From NCBI GenBank assembly GCA_016647705.1, contig CM028333.1:27998743-28062742 (forward strand): a DNA stretch of 64,000 nt. The letters run 5' to 3'. This document shows, in pieces, positions 24,767 through 36,129 of the stretch. Below the pieces are notes generated by a model that saw nothing but the letters and a program-made list of their open reading frames with translations, had not been told where the DNA came from and searched no databases. The stretch comes from Eucommia ulmoides. Taxonomy: Eukaryota > Streptophyta > Magnoliopsida > Garryales > Eucommiaceae. Position numbers and translations under genes: made by a program. Position 1 is the stretch's first letter. Each line of letters opens with the position of its first letter.

Positions 24767-24785
24767 CGGTGCCATTATCGGGGAT
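24767..24785 (+). other. Primer-binding site of A1
   Basis: 'cggtgccattatcgggga', a five-base gap after the LTR. It is a mutated form of the Athila site 'tggcgccgttgccgggga'. Confidence 0.75.
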
Positions 24786-25139
24786 TGTCATTGCTAGTTA
24801 TTGAATTCAATTATTATTATTTTTTTCTCTTGATTGTTGAATAATAAATATAAATAATAATAATAAATATCAATAGATAACCAAAAAAAAAACAGTGAGT
24901 AGAAAATAATAAGAAAAAAAGTTTAAAAAAACAGTGTAAAAAAAAAAAACAGTAGCTTTGGTCATTTTTTTTCCTTTTAGTGTTCATTATTTTTTTTGTG
25001 GTGTTTCTTTTGTCCACTGTTGTCCAAAACTTGGTTTGTTATTATTATTATTTGCATTCATTAATTATCTTTTGTTTTGCCACTGTTGTCCCCAAAAAAA
25101 AAAATCAATCATAATTAAATAAATAAATTTTGCTAGTCT

Positions 25140-28100
25140 TTGGGTGTGCTCATTTTTATGCCCAGGGAGAAACAACCCAGCCTTGATAAAATATTAGAGA
25201 ACATTCTTAGGAGACCTAGAACTGAAAATAAAATGAATAAAGCCGTTAATTATGAACCCACCGAAATGGTTGTGGAACCACCTAGACCATTGATGGAATA
25301 TAACGTTCTCTCAGTTTATATATCGCCTTCACGCATTAAGTTTCCTGAATTTTGAGGAGAGACTTCATTTGAAATTAAGCCCTCGACTATCCAAATGCTT
25401 CCATCATTTCATAGGCTTAGTCTCGATCATCCCTATAGACATCTTAATGATTTTCTAGAAATTTGCACGATATTCAAATTTTCCCACCTATCTGAGGATA
25501 CTGTTTATCTCAGACTTTTCCCGTTCTCCCTAAAAGATCGGGCAAAGGAATGGATCCACTCTTTTTCCCTAGGATCCATCACTACCTAGGAAGGGCTTCA
25601 AAAAACTTTCCTACAAAAATTCTTCCCAATCGGGAAAACCAACCAAATTAGGAAAGCAATAACTTCATTCTCCTAACAACCTACTGAACAATTCCATGAG
25701 TGTTGGTATCGAATGAAGGATCTTTTGAGGCAATTCCCACATCACGGGGTACCGAAGAGGAAAATAGTGCAAAGTTTCTACGAGGGCCTAATTGAACGCA
25801 ATCACCATATGGTGGACGCGTTTTGCAGATGAACGTTCTTCACAAAAAGCGATGATGAGGCTTGGATCATGTTTGAGAATTTAAGTGAAAATTCTTTACA
25901 ACATGTGTCCGCTAGTAGGCAAGAGGGCCTTGGACAAACACGAGGAGGAGGGATGTACGAGATCAAACAAGTAGACCTCGCTACACAAGTTGATTTGATT
26001 TCCCAAAAGTTAGATCAAATCATTTTACAAAATCAACCACCTCTTTCTCCTCCTCCAGCTACGGCATGTTCAATTTGCCTAAACCCATCCCATACTATCC
26101 TTGAGTGTCCTGCGGGAGCGTAATTTCCTGAATATGTTCAAGAACATATTAATGCTACACAAACGTATCCCTGATAGGACAACAACCCGTACTCCAACAC
26201 TTATAATCTGGGGTGGCGAAATCACCCTAATTTTTCATTGAAGACACCCACTCACAGTCTTTTGTTCCACCCTCTAGGCCTCAATGTCAGAACCCACCCC
26301 TGGGATTTAACCAATCCCAAGGTCAAGCAAATACACAACCAATTGAGATGCAACAATTTCTTAAACTTTATCAAGAGAAAAATCAAAGAGTGCTGGTAGC
26401 GCGTAATTAACGCACGCCACTTTCACCGTAAGTGTACGGGTCAAGTTTTAGTATAGATGGAGAGAGTAAGGGTATTGTGTCCATAGAGAATGGATGAGAT
26501 TATTATCAAGTACCGTAATTTTCATAACCTAATTTTATCTAGGTGGTAAAAAATGTGTTTAATTAATTAATACTAATACTAAGTTAATTAATCTAACTAT
26601 ACTAATATTACTATGAGCTGATTAAGGGAAGTAGATTGCCTAGGGATTAACTTTATTTACTTAAATGCGTTTGATTTGGTTTTAGTTTATGTTAACGGCG
26701 TTCGACTTATCTGACAATCTTGGTTCGTAAACTCACTCGACATCTCTCCCGAGTATCAGACGAGTGAATATGCGACTTCGTGTCAACAAAGAAGTCCCTC
26801 TCAACATCTTAACGACACTAGGTCATATGAGTCTCACCCCAACGTCATTGATTCCACACTTTCCAACTCCCTCCCGGGTTATTGGATCATCGCGTTGTGT
26901 TTACCCTAATTCGAATTCAGGGTTACCTCTCCCGAGTATCAAATCCTGTATTCTCTAATTATCTAAATAAGCATAATAATCATGACAAATCGATAAACAT
27001 AATCAAATTTATAAAGAACAACCATTAACGAAACACAAACTCAAACAAACGACATTTTCATAAATTATATTAATCCCTAAGACGATCTGTGTTTAGCTAA
27101 CGGTCATAACCATATATACAATGAATAACGAGCTAAACATGCTTAAACCATAATCCTAAATTAATAAATGAAAAGAAAAATGAAGAGAACTAGCCATAGC
27201 TCGAAGATTTGACACTAAAACCGTTCCGAGATCACTTCTCCTTCTTCGCCTTGTGATCTTCTCCTTAGGATTTGAATGAGCTCCCCAAAATCCTCTCTAA
27301 ATATGCTCTAAGGAGCTATATGCCCTAAAATGAGGGAGGAGGAAGGATTAAATAGAACAAAATATCCTAAAATATCAAAATAATATCTAAATCTGGTGCA
27401 GAGTGACCTCCGCGGCAATGGGTATATCGGTTTGATCTTTCCTGCAGCGATGGAGACAGCAGTGGGTGAAGGGACCTTTATGCAGTTTTACCGCCTTGGA
27501 GGTGAGGTCACCCCCTCGATGGTGGGCTTCCAACAAGAATAACGCCCTCTCTGCATATTCATCACAACGACAGTGGTCTTGACGCCGCATCAGTGGGCTT
27601 CTTTTCAGAATATTGCCTTCATGCTTGTTTTCCCACCGTTCTTGATCCGATTTGATCGTTTATGATCTGCTTTCATGCCTTTTCACCCCACACACCTGAT
27701 TTATACCAAAAAGAATAAAAACATATTAAAACTTAATAAACATACTCGAAAACTAACGAGTTCGATTTGGAAATAGATAGGTAAATTACACCTATCAAGT
27801 GCATTCGTACTCTTAGACCCTAGCTAGGCTAGAAGCCCAAATCAGGCAGCTCACTGAAGCTTTGAATAAGAGGGACGAGGAAAAGTTACCTAGCCAGCCA
27901 ATAAATAATCCTAGGGGTCAACACTTTATTAGAGAAATGAGTGAGTCTCATGGGCACGTTAAATCGATTACGACCCTTAGGAGTGGCAAAAATGTTGACA
28001 ATTAGGTAGGTATTGAGGAGAGAATTCAAGAGGATTGAATGAAAATGAATAGATGGTAGAAGAACCACAACCAAGCAAGAAAGTTGAGGAGCCCAAAAGT

Positions 28101-28256
28101 TTGAACTCTGAACTTGATACACCTAAGAAAATACGTTATGTTCCTCAGGCTCTATTTCCTCAATGCTTGACTCAACCTTCACCATTTAGTTAAGATAATG
28201 CTCGAATAAAAGATATCCTAGAAACATTTAAACAAGTAAAGATTAATCTTCCATTC
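25140..28256 (+). pseudogene. gag: Athila gag of A1 (interrupted by S2)
   Basis: Reads 'MPREKQPSLDKILENILRR', then the Athila gag core: 'LPSFHRLSLDHPYRHLNDF' followed by 'LRLFPFSLKDRAKEW' and 'FFPIGKT', with stops at several codons (for example after ITT at 25587 and at 25674). 'MFENLSENSLQHVSASRQEG' follows, then a perfect CX2CX4HX4C knuckle ('CSICLNPSHTILEC', 26067-26108) that would bind the RNA. S2 interrupts the frame at 26389. On its far side gag resumes with 'CIRTL', a heptad-like helix ending 'ALNKRDEEK', and 'SITTLRSGK', which leads to the protease. Gag is the structural protein that packages element RNA. The family identity is clear, but the reading frame is not intact. Confidence 0.85.
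26394..27797 (-). mobile_element. Solo Athila-type LTR S2 inside the A1 gag
   Basis: In plus orientation it runs TGGTAG...CCTATCA, flanked by perfect AGTGC at 26389-26393 and 27798-27802. In minus orientation it begins TGATAGGTG, as S1 and A2 do. It carries one copy of the 'ctcccgagt' block (26750-26940) and a palindrome cluster at 27400-27610. It is the innermost layer of the nest. The frame at 26764-26958 is LTR sequence, not a gene. Confidence 0.92.
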
Positions 28257-28900
28257 TTGTATGCTATTAAACAGGTCTCTACGTATGCAAAATTCCTGAA
28301 GGACCTTTGTACACAGAAAAGAAAATCTAGAACACATGTGTCAAAGAAGGTCTTACTAACACAACAAGTGAGTTCCATCTTAGGGTGTGAAACACCACCA
28401 AAGTTTAAAAACCATGTAGTCCCAACTATAACATGTGTGACAGGAAACCATCCTATCGCAAGGGCTCTCTTAGTTTTGGGCACAAGTGTAAATTTGATGC
28501 CATTTTCTGTGTATGAGCGTCTAGATTTGGGGGAACTAAATCCAACATCGGTGACACTCTAGTTAGCTGATAGGTCAGTTAGAAGATTGAGGGGCATAAT
28601 TGAAGATGTGCTCATAGGAGTAGAGAAGTTTTTCTACCCTATGGATTTTATAGTCCTAGACATGGAACCAGTCCCCAACCCTGGCCATCATATCCCGGTT
28701 ATATTGGGACATCCATTCCTAGCCACAGCCAATGATTGTATTGATTGTAGGTCAGGAGTTATAAATGTGTCATTCAGAAACATGAAGGTGCAACTCAATG
28801 TTTTTAAGATGATTGACCAACCCTCGGATGAGAACTCGTTAGAGTGCTTTGGGGTTGATCAAATTGATAAATTAGTAGAAGAGTATTTACCTTTTATGTT
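28257..28900 (+). pseudogene. Athila aspartic protease region of A1
   Basis: Two adjacent frames give '..YAKFLKDLCTQKRK' (gag tail), 'VSSILGCETPPKFK', 'ARALLVLGTSVNLMPFSVYE', 'LGELNPTSVTL', then after a stop 'IVLDMEPVP' and 'IPVILGHPFLATAN'. This is the retropepsin fold: the first loop normally reads LLDLGAS and the flap end ILGRPFL. The catalytic Asp of the first loop is Val here (GTT at 28473-28475), so the protease would be dead even without the stop at 28561. It would have cut the Gag-Pol precursor. Confidence 0.85.
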
Positions 28901-29189
28901 GTCCAGGGATCCCCTTAAAGCAACCATCATGTACATGGAGGATAAGGGGTTGGGACCTGAAGAGTTATGTGAGGAAGTCCTTGACGTGTTAGGGATACAC
29001 CATGATGAACCCCATGGTTTAGGAAACCTAAACCATTATCACCGCTAGAAAGTGAGCCATTGAAACCTTCAATTATCCCACCGATACTTGTGTTGAAACC
29101 TCTTTCGGATTCACTCAAGTATGCCTTCCTTAGCCATGATGATACACTACCTGTGATTATTTCGGCTGAACTCACAAGTGAGTAAGAAG

Positions 29190-30070
29190 AAAAGCTGGTC
29201 AAAGTCCTTAAACAATATAAAAATACTGAAAAATGGGGAGTAACTGATATGAAATGGGATCAACCCTTCGGTGTGTATGAATAAAATCCACCTCAAAGAC
29301 GATGCAAAATCGATGAGAGAGTTTCAACGAAAGTTGAACCCGAACATGGGAGAGGTGGTGAAGAAAGAAGTTCTGAAGCTATTGGATACAAGTATCATTT
29401 ACCCAATTTCTGATAGCAAGTATGTGAGTCCTGTTCAGATAGTGCCAAAAAAGTAGGGAATTACAGTGGTAAAGAATTATGGGGGAGAGTTGGCCCCTAC
29501 CAGAGAAACCACAGGATGGTGAGTTTGCATTGATTGTTGAATACTCAACGCCATGAAGATAAATAATAATTTTTTGCTACCATATATTGATCAGATTGTA
29601 GAGAAGTTAGTGGGATTTCCTTACTACTGTTTCCTTGATAGATACTCGGGATATAACCAAGTCCCGGTATTTCCCGAAGATTAAGAGAAAACCACATTCA
29701 CGTGCCCCTTTGGTACCTTTGCATACCAAAGGATACCCTTTAGATTGTGCAATGCAGCGGCAACCTTTCAAAGGTGCATGTTAGAAATTTTCTCTGATGT
29801 GATTGACAACTTCCTAGAAGTCTTCATGGACAACTTTTCAGTTTTTGGGACATCATTCGAAGGATGTTTTGATAATCTTAAGAAGGTTCTAGAGAGGTGT
29901 GAGAAAACTAATTTGGTGTTAAGCTGGGAAAAAAGTCATTTTATGGTTTAACAAGGCATTGTGTTGGGACATGTGGTCTTAAAGAAAGGTATTGAAGTGG
30001 ATCGTGCTAAGGTTGTTGTCATCGTGAATTTGCCACTGCCCACAACGGTGAAAGAAATTTGATCCTTTCT
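29190..30070 (+). pseudogene. Athila reverse transcriptase of A1
   Basis: Reads in order 'REFQRKLNPNMGEVVKKEV', 'LLDTSIIYPISDSKYVSPVQ' with 'IVPKK' and a stop, a decayed 'CIDC..LNA' part, 'FPYYCFLDRYSGYNQ', 'KTTFTCPFGTFAYQRIPF', 'LCNAAATFQRCM', the active-site block 'EVFMDNFSVFG', and 'SFLGHVGFYRRFI'. The Asp pair of the active site (normally F-x-D-D) is Asp-Asn: AAC at 29832-29834. A one-base change would explain this. There are stops at 29455, 29681, 29949 and 30061. The enzyme would make cDNA in the particle; this copy cannot. Confidence 0.88.
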
Positions 30071-30650
30071 GGGACATGTGGGATTTTATAGACGCTTCAT
30101 CAATGAGTTTAGCAAGATTGCTTGTCCCCTTTACAATCTACTCGCTATAGATGTGCCTATCGTTTTTGATGAGTTATGCTGAAAGGCATTTGAGATGCTT
30201 AAGGCCACAGTAGTCTCCGCTCCTATCATCCAACCCCCTAATTACTCTCAACCCTTTTGAGATTATGTGTGATGCCTTTGAATATGCTGTCGGCACTATT
30301 TTGGGATAAAGAGTGGACAAGGTACCTCATGTGATATATTATGCAAGTAAGACACTTGTGGAAACACAAGTGAATTACATTACTACTGAGAAAGAGTTGT
30401 CACCTGTCGTTTTTGCATTGGATAATTTTTGATCTTATATCTTAGGGTAAAAAATTATCATATTCTCCGATTAGGCAACTTTGAGATACCTATTGTCAAA
30501 GAAAGAAACAAAATCTCAACTAATTAGGTGGATTTTCTTACTCCAAGAATTTGATTTTGAAATATAAAAAAAAAAAAGAAAAAAGAAAAAAGAAAAAAGT
30601 AGAGAATGTCGTGGCCGACCACCTATCTCGAGTTTTTATCAATGAGAGCA
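30071..30650 (+). pseudogene. RNase H and connection of A1, with A-rich expansion
   Basis: The Ty3-type RNase H start 'CDAFEYAVGTILG' appears after a frame change, followed by 'VIYYASKTLVETQVNY', 'TEKELSPVVFALDNF' and, further on, 'LQEFDL' and 'VENVVADHLSR'. Between these last two, where relatives have only a few residues, a tract of (A)n-G repeats at 30563-30600 encodes K-rich filler in frame. Stops occur at 30306 and 30430. RNase H would digest the RNA strand after copying. Confidence 0.8.
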
Positions 30651-30779
30651 AGAAGGAAGAGCCCATTGGGGATTCATTTCTCGATGAACAACTCTTCTCG
30701 ATAGCCCAAGTGTCCCCATCTTGGTTCGCGAACATTGTAAACTACCTCGTTATAGGTGAGATTCCTTCCCAGTGAACCA

Positions 30780-31860
30780 AATAAGATAGAGACCGTTTCT
30801 TCTCACAGGTCAAACATTTTTACTTGGAGGATCCTCACCTATTCAAGTATTATGCAGATCAAGTGATAAGGTGATGTGTGCCACAGTGCATGTTTGACAG
30901 TATCCTGAATTTTTGTCACTCTCAGGCATGAGAAGAACACTTTGGGAGAAAGAGAATAGTCACAAAAGTGCTACAATGTGGATTTTATTGGCCATCTTTA
31001 TTCAAATATGAGCACCGATTCTGGAAGGCTTTTGACAAGTGTCAATGCACGGGATTAATATCCCGTCGAGATATGATGCCCCTCCAACCTATCCTGGTAG
31101 TCGAGATCTTTGATGTGTGGGGCATCGATTTCATAGGACCGTTCCCAACATCCTTCGGTCACGAGTATATCTTGCTGCAGTGGACTATGTGTTAAAATGG
31201 ATTGAGTCCATAGCTAAAAGAACTAATGACCATAGGGTAGTGCTCTGCTTTTTGAGGGAGCATATTTTTAGTAGGTTTGGGACACCCCGAGCAATCATTA
31301 GTGACGAGGGATCACACTTTTGTAACAAGCCATTTGAGGCATTGGTACGCAAGTACTCCGTGACTCACAAGGTAGCCACACCTTATCACCCTCAAACTAA
31401 TGGTCAAGCAGAGGTGTCCAATAGAGAAGTGAAGTAGATCTTAGAGAAAATGGTACGTCCCGATCGTAAAGATTGGTCAGAATGTTTGATTGATACTTTA
31501 TGGGCGTACCGTACAACCTATAAAACTCCTATAAGTATGTCACCTTACTGTTTGGTGTATAGAAAATTGTGTCATTTACCTATTGAGCTAGAACATCATG
31601 CTTATTGGGCTACGAGAGCATTGAACTTTAAGATGAAATGAGCAGGGGATGAACGCAAGCTTTAACTCTCGAAGTTGGACGAGTTACGGAATGAAGCCTT
31701 CAAGAATTCTAGAATTTATAAGGAGAGGATAGAGCGTTTGTGGGATGGTCCATTTGTGGTCGAAAGAGCATACTCTAGTAGGGTAGTGGAAATAATCGAC
31801 TTAAGAGGCGGTTGAAAACTTAAGGTTAACGGCTAAAGATTGAAGCATATGGTAGGCTTT
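30780..31860 (+). pseudogene. Athila integrase of A1
   Basis: The N-terminal zinc-binding part is broken by stops and frameshifts. The core reads 'WGIDFIGPFPTSFG' (first Asp, 31127-31129), then after a frameshift near 31150 'YVLKWIESIA', 'AIISDEGSHFCNKPFEAL' (second Asp, 31303-31305) and 'TPYHPQTNGQAEVSNRE' (Glu, 31411-31413). All three DDE residues survive, and the D-E spacing is 35 residues, the retroviral value. After a stop at 31435 come '[19 protein letters not shown]' and the C-terminal 'RIYKERI' and 'WDGPFVV'. Integrase would insert the cDNA. It is the best preserved domain of A1 but still not translatable as one frame. Confidence 0.88.
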
Positions 31861-32453
31861 GAGGAGCAGGGCGTCATCGAGGCGGTCAACTTGGTTGACT
31901 CGATTTATTCATGATGCCCCATTACGTGTGGCTGAAAACGTTAAACTTAGCACTAAGTGGGAGGCAACCCACTATTATTTAAGATTATTGAGTTATTTTA
32001 TTTTAGTTATTATAGTTTTACTGTCATTATACTTTATTTTAATGATTTTCCTTGAGTTCATTGGTAGACAGGTTTGCAGGCATTCTATACCTACTCAGTC
32101 ATGCTATACCTATGGACACTTCAGGTAGTATCCTTCCTTCTCAAAGCTATTTTGTGATTTTATTATTGAGGACAATTCTAAATTTGGGTTTGGGGGGGGA
32201 GGTGAATGCTTGTATTCCTGCTGATATTTGTATTTTATTCTGCACTTAATTTTGTCAATCTATCCTTTGATAGCGTATCTATTGGGTTCAAACTTGAGTT
32301 TGCTGGAGAGTCATTGGAACATAGCACCGATTTTTAGAAAAATATTTCATTTTCAGACCCATACATGCATGCTAACTTTCTTTTATTCTAAATTTAGTAC
32401 ATGAGTTGGTTTACTAAGTTTTGGCATGAGAATAACTTAACCCTGAAATTAAA

Positions 32454-32509
<56 letters not shown>

Positions 32510-33148
32510 TGTTAATAATAATTATTCTCTAACTTAATGATAAACTTTCGCTGAGTGATCGGGCCTCTTGCCTCAGTAAGATTTGAGTGTTCGTGTCAAA
32601 AGGAAGAAGCGATTTGTTAAGACAATAAGTAACTCATTAAACTCTAAGCCTTAGATGTTCGAGTCATTAAGCCTGAAGGGTACTTTAACACCTAATGCCC
32701 CGGGCAAACTGGATTGAGATCATTGGCCTAACACTCTCTACATGGATATCTTAGAAAGCCCAATGGGGTTAACATTGACTAGTTACTTGTTCTAAATTCA
32801 TTATAAATGAGAGTTACATGTATGTTGTGGGTGCAAAAATAAATATTGCTAGAAATAAAGAGCTATGATATCAGTGAATATTTAGTAACTCTTGAATGAC
32901 CTTGATTTGATTTGTTAGCATTGGACAAGATTGATAAAACAAATTGTAAGGACTAAAATTCATAATAAGGAACTCAAGATGTTTGTGGGTATCATCTTTG
33001 TAAACCCTCACAAGACAAAACTCGTCTACTAGGGGTGACCTAGAGGTTTAACGGCTTATTGCATATGCTAAATGCAATCGTGTTCCCTATGAAAATGGCT
33101 TTTTATTTAAGTAGTATATTTGGTTTTGCTAGAAGACTAGAAAAATTT
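31861..33148 (+). other. Post-pol non-coding region of A1
   Basis: Holds the conserved hairpin (31956-31973), a long TA microsatellite (about 32457-32506) and the block shared with 11690-11870. No env-like frame is present; short frames at 31859-32249 have no domain. Many Athila relatives keep extra coding DNA here, so its loss or decay is possible. Confidence 0.6.
31956..31973 (+). other. Conserved Athila post-pol hairpin (A1 copy)
   Basis: AGTGGG-aggcaa-CCCACT, perfectly paired. Compare the A2 copy at 15704-15721, where both arms differ yet still pair. Confidence 0.7.
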
Positions 33149-33159
33149 AGGTTTGGGGG
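33149..33159 (+). other. Polypurine tract of A1
   Basis: 'aggtttggggg' directly before the second LTR. It would prime second-strand synthesis. Confidence 0.7.
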
Positions 33160-34548
33160 TGTATCACGTCACATTTTACGCTATCTTTTACCATTAATCT
33201 AAGTTTTGTTAATCTTTTGAATTATTTAAATTAGTGTAATTGATTTTTTTTTATTTTTTTTATTTTTTTTTATTTTTTTTGTAGATTTTTAGAAATGTTG
33301 CAAAAATATGTTAATTTGAAGCAAAACAGAGTCGAAAAGGACCAACGACCCGCTACCCGATTTGGCCTGCGAACCCAGCTCAAAAATTGGATCAACCTAA
33401 ATTAAGAGACCATTTATTGGCCAATCATGGGTGTTTAAGCCGTTACATTGGAAGGATGGAAAGGCAATTAAATGAAATTCCATTTAAGAAGTAATCAATG
33501 GAAATTAAGGGAGCAAACTACATTATTTCCATATAATTCCTTTTTTCTTTATTATTTTTGGAAACCTTCACTTTTTTTATGGGCCTTGATATTAATTTGG
33601 GGATCCAAAAAAGAAAAAGATGGTGGGGGGTTCTAGAGCTATATTATTTTTTCCTTTTCATTTTTAAGGGGACATTCATTATTCATTTGGGAGAGTTTTT
33701 TTTTAATTTTTTTAGAGGGGCGACAGTAGGGTTGGAGGAGAAAAAAAAATTATATATATTTTTTTCTTTTTTTCTTTTTTTTTGGTGACACTCAACAAAA
33801 ATCTTGACAATTCGAAAGAAGATTCAAATGGAAAACAAATCGATGCGTGGCTAATCCCCTTCAACCAGGTTAGGATTGTGCTATGTATTTTGGTTTATGT
33901 AATATTGTAATTTTCTAGTTTAATTTTAGTTTATGTGTAAACAATTATATGATGATGAATTTTGTTCTTGATATATAGTTTAAATTGTGATTGAATTTAA
34001 TCTCAAAATATTCTTGTAGAGATTTTGATTTTAGATTCAATTATTGCTAGAACGTTAGATCTTATACTTATGGTCTAAATCTAATGATCATATAATCGTA
34101 TTTATATGATTTAATTATTGGTTTGAATGGTTTATGCCTAAATTGTAATTCACCCTAAATTATAATAACATAGGAATTACGTCCTGAAGATAAATCACAG
34201 CAAAAAATAATATATCTAATCTTTTTGAGTAGTTCTGACTTGTAGTTGAGAATATTCATTTACACAAATCTAAATTAAAAAGAAAATATGAGAAAAACAT
34301 AATTCCAAAATACGAAATTCACAATTTCTAACCCGGTTCCCTATTCTCACTACTTAGATTTATTATTTTATTTTCCTGCACTTAAAAACCCAAATTAAGA
34401 ACCAAAACTCATTTTCCTTAAAGAAAGAAAAGAATAATTATAAATTAATAATTACAATATCGATTTCTGTGGTTCGGCACCCTATTTAAACCCGTATTAT
34501 TCTAATATCGCGGTACCAAAAAAAAAAGGTATTATTTTTTAGTGATCA
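33160..34548 (+). mobile_element. 3' LTR of A1
   Basis: Begins TGTATCACGTCACATTTT and ends AGTGATCA. It aligns with 23423-24761 through nearly all of its length and is about 50 bases longer. The 76-codon frame at 33558-33788 is absent from the partner and is not a gene. Confidence 0.88.
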
Positions 34549-36129
34549 CTCACACTTTAAATTTCTGCAAGCTTTATTTTTTTTAATTGTCTGATGATTC
34601 AATGAAAATGTTGGGATGAGGTTCCCTATTCTAAATCTGAACCTTTGAGAGTTTAGACGAAGACACCTATATCTCACTGTATTTATTTTACTTCTGAATT
34701 CTTTTTTTATTTGTTTGCAATTCATAAAAAAAAACTAAAAAACTAAGTCGTCTAATAATCCAATGAAAATGCAGGATGAGTTTCTCGTGCTTAAACTTAA
34801 CTCCGAGAGTTAGGTGAATGATGTTTCCATTCTATATTTTTCTATTTATTTATTTATTTATTCTTTGTTATAAGAAAAACCATAAAAAATATAAAATATA
34901 AAAATCCAAAAAAATAAAAAAATCTTAGCTTGTGGGAATTAATCCTTACAAACCTTAAAATGAATCCGACGATTCAATAAATCGTGGGAGAGTTTTTCAT
35001 GACCCTATTTCAATTCCCCAGGTAGATTGTAATTTAGAAACGTTCAGTTTTAAGAAATCTCTTCCCTTGGTAAACCTTTTTGTGAGATTCTGTCTAAGTT
35101 TCGGAAAGATCAATTTTCACAAACTATGTTTCTGCGATCTTCCCTTGATTCACATCTGTATAGAATTTGAGAGAATTTCAAATCAGGATTTCTTTAAATT
35201 AATTGGGCAAAGTTAAAAAAGATATTATTTACATCCATCTCGCATATTTTTTTCTTGTTTCATTTAGACGGCATGTTTAGGACACTTTCACCACTTACAT
35301 TTTTTTTTTATATTTCATACATATAGTTTTTTTTTTTTTTTTTTTAAAAATTCATAATCCAAGTTACTTCTTCATATTTAGTTACGACATGTACACTACT
35401 TGCATTTTTTTATATATATTAAATAATTATATTCTTGTCACGCATAATCACGTTAATTCACTTAGTATTCCCTGTTTAATTCTCGTATTCATATCATTTT
35501 GCATTGGCATGTTTAAGTTAAAACCTTTCTTGCATAAAAATCATATAAGTAGTTGTTTAGGTCACTTTTCATAAATAAAATAAAATTTATATCATGTTAG
35601 TTTTGCATTCATATTTTCATATTTATTCACTTATTTTAGTTTACCTATTTAAATTAAAGAAATCGCTCGAAACCTTATACAAAACCACCTCCTGGGGACC
35701 ATCCTTATCGAATCGTTAACATTTGATAAGTGGTTATACCGGGGGGAACATTCCAAAAAACACAAAAACTTGTCCCATTTTATTTTTGAAAATACCAAAA
35801 ATATTTCATAAGAAGGAAAGGATTTCAAAATAAAGTAAAACATTCGGACTAACTAATTGGATTTAATTGGATATAAGGTAACGTTATCAGACGGGCGTCC
35901 TGGGGTACCTAACACCTTCCTTAAGCATAACCAACCCCCGAGCTCTGAAATGAATATTTGGTTTTTCCATTATTTTTGGAGTTAATTTTTACATAGATCT
36001 TTTAAATTGTTTTCTAAAGATCCGGTGACCTAGCACACCATTTGAAAACCCAATGCGAGGTAGAAACTCCATGTTTAAAAATGTCCTAAGTACTTTTTGA
36101 GAAAACTAGCGCTTTTAAAAAAACTCAAT

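Larger units (their letters stand above)
23423..34548 (+). mobile_element. Athila element A1 with complete gag-pol order, decayed
   Basis: LTRs at 23423-24761 and 33160-34548, an Athila-like primer site (24767), gag, protease, RT, RNase H, integrase, post-pol non-coding DNA and a purine tract all occur in the right order on the plus strand. The flanks read CTTGT on the left (23418) and CTCAC on the right (34549). The unoccupied site in the other X LTR (near 45418) reads CTTGC, so the duplication has decayed by transitions only. Many stops and some frameshifts make it non-functional. Solo LTR S2 sits in gag. Confidence 0.9.
22857..36129 (+). mobile_element. 5' LTR of X (split by A1, end lost at C1)
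   Basis: X LTR sequence occupies 22857-23422 and 34549-36129. It lacks the last 60 or so bases present in the second LTR ('..attgaggtgcgtca'). The primer site and the start of gag are missing as well; C1 and a deletion now occupy that place. It holds a TATA-like TTTAAATA at 23197-23204 and a T-tract of about 30 bases at 23087-23118. Confidence 0.7.

Noticed and set aside
31859-32249. Possible env-like gene after the A1 integrase
   Set aside because: The two frames are short, overlap the conserved hairpin, and show no signal peptide plus transmembrane arrangement convincing enough to call.
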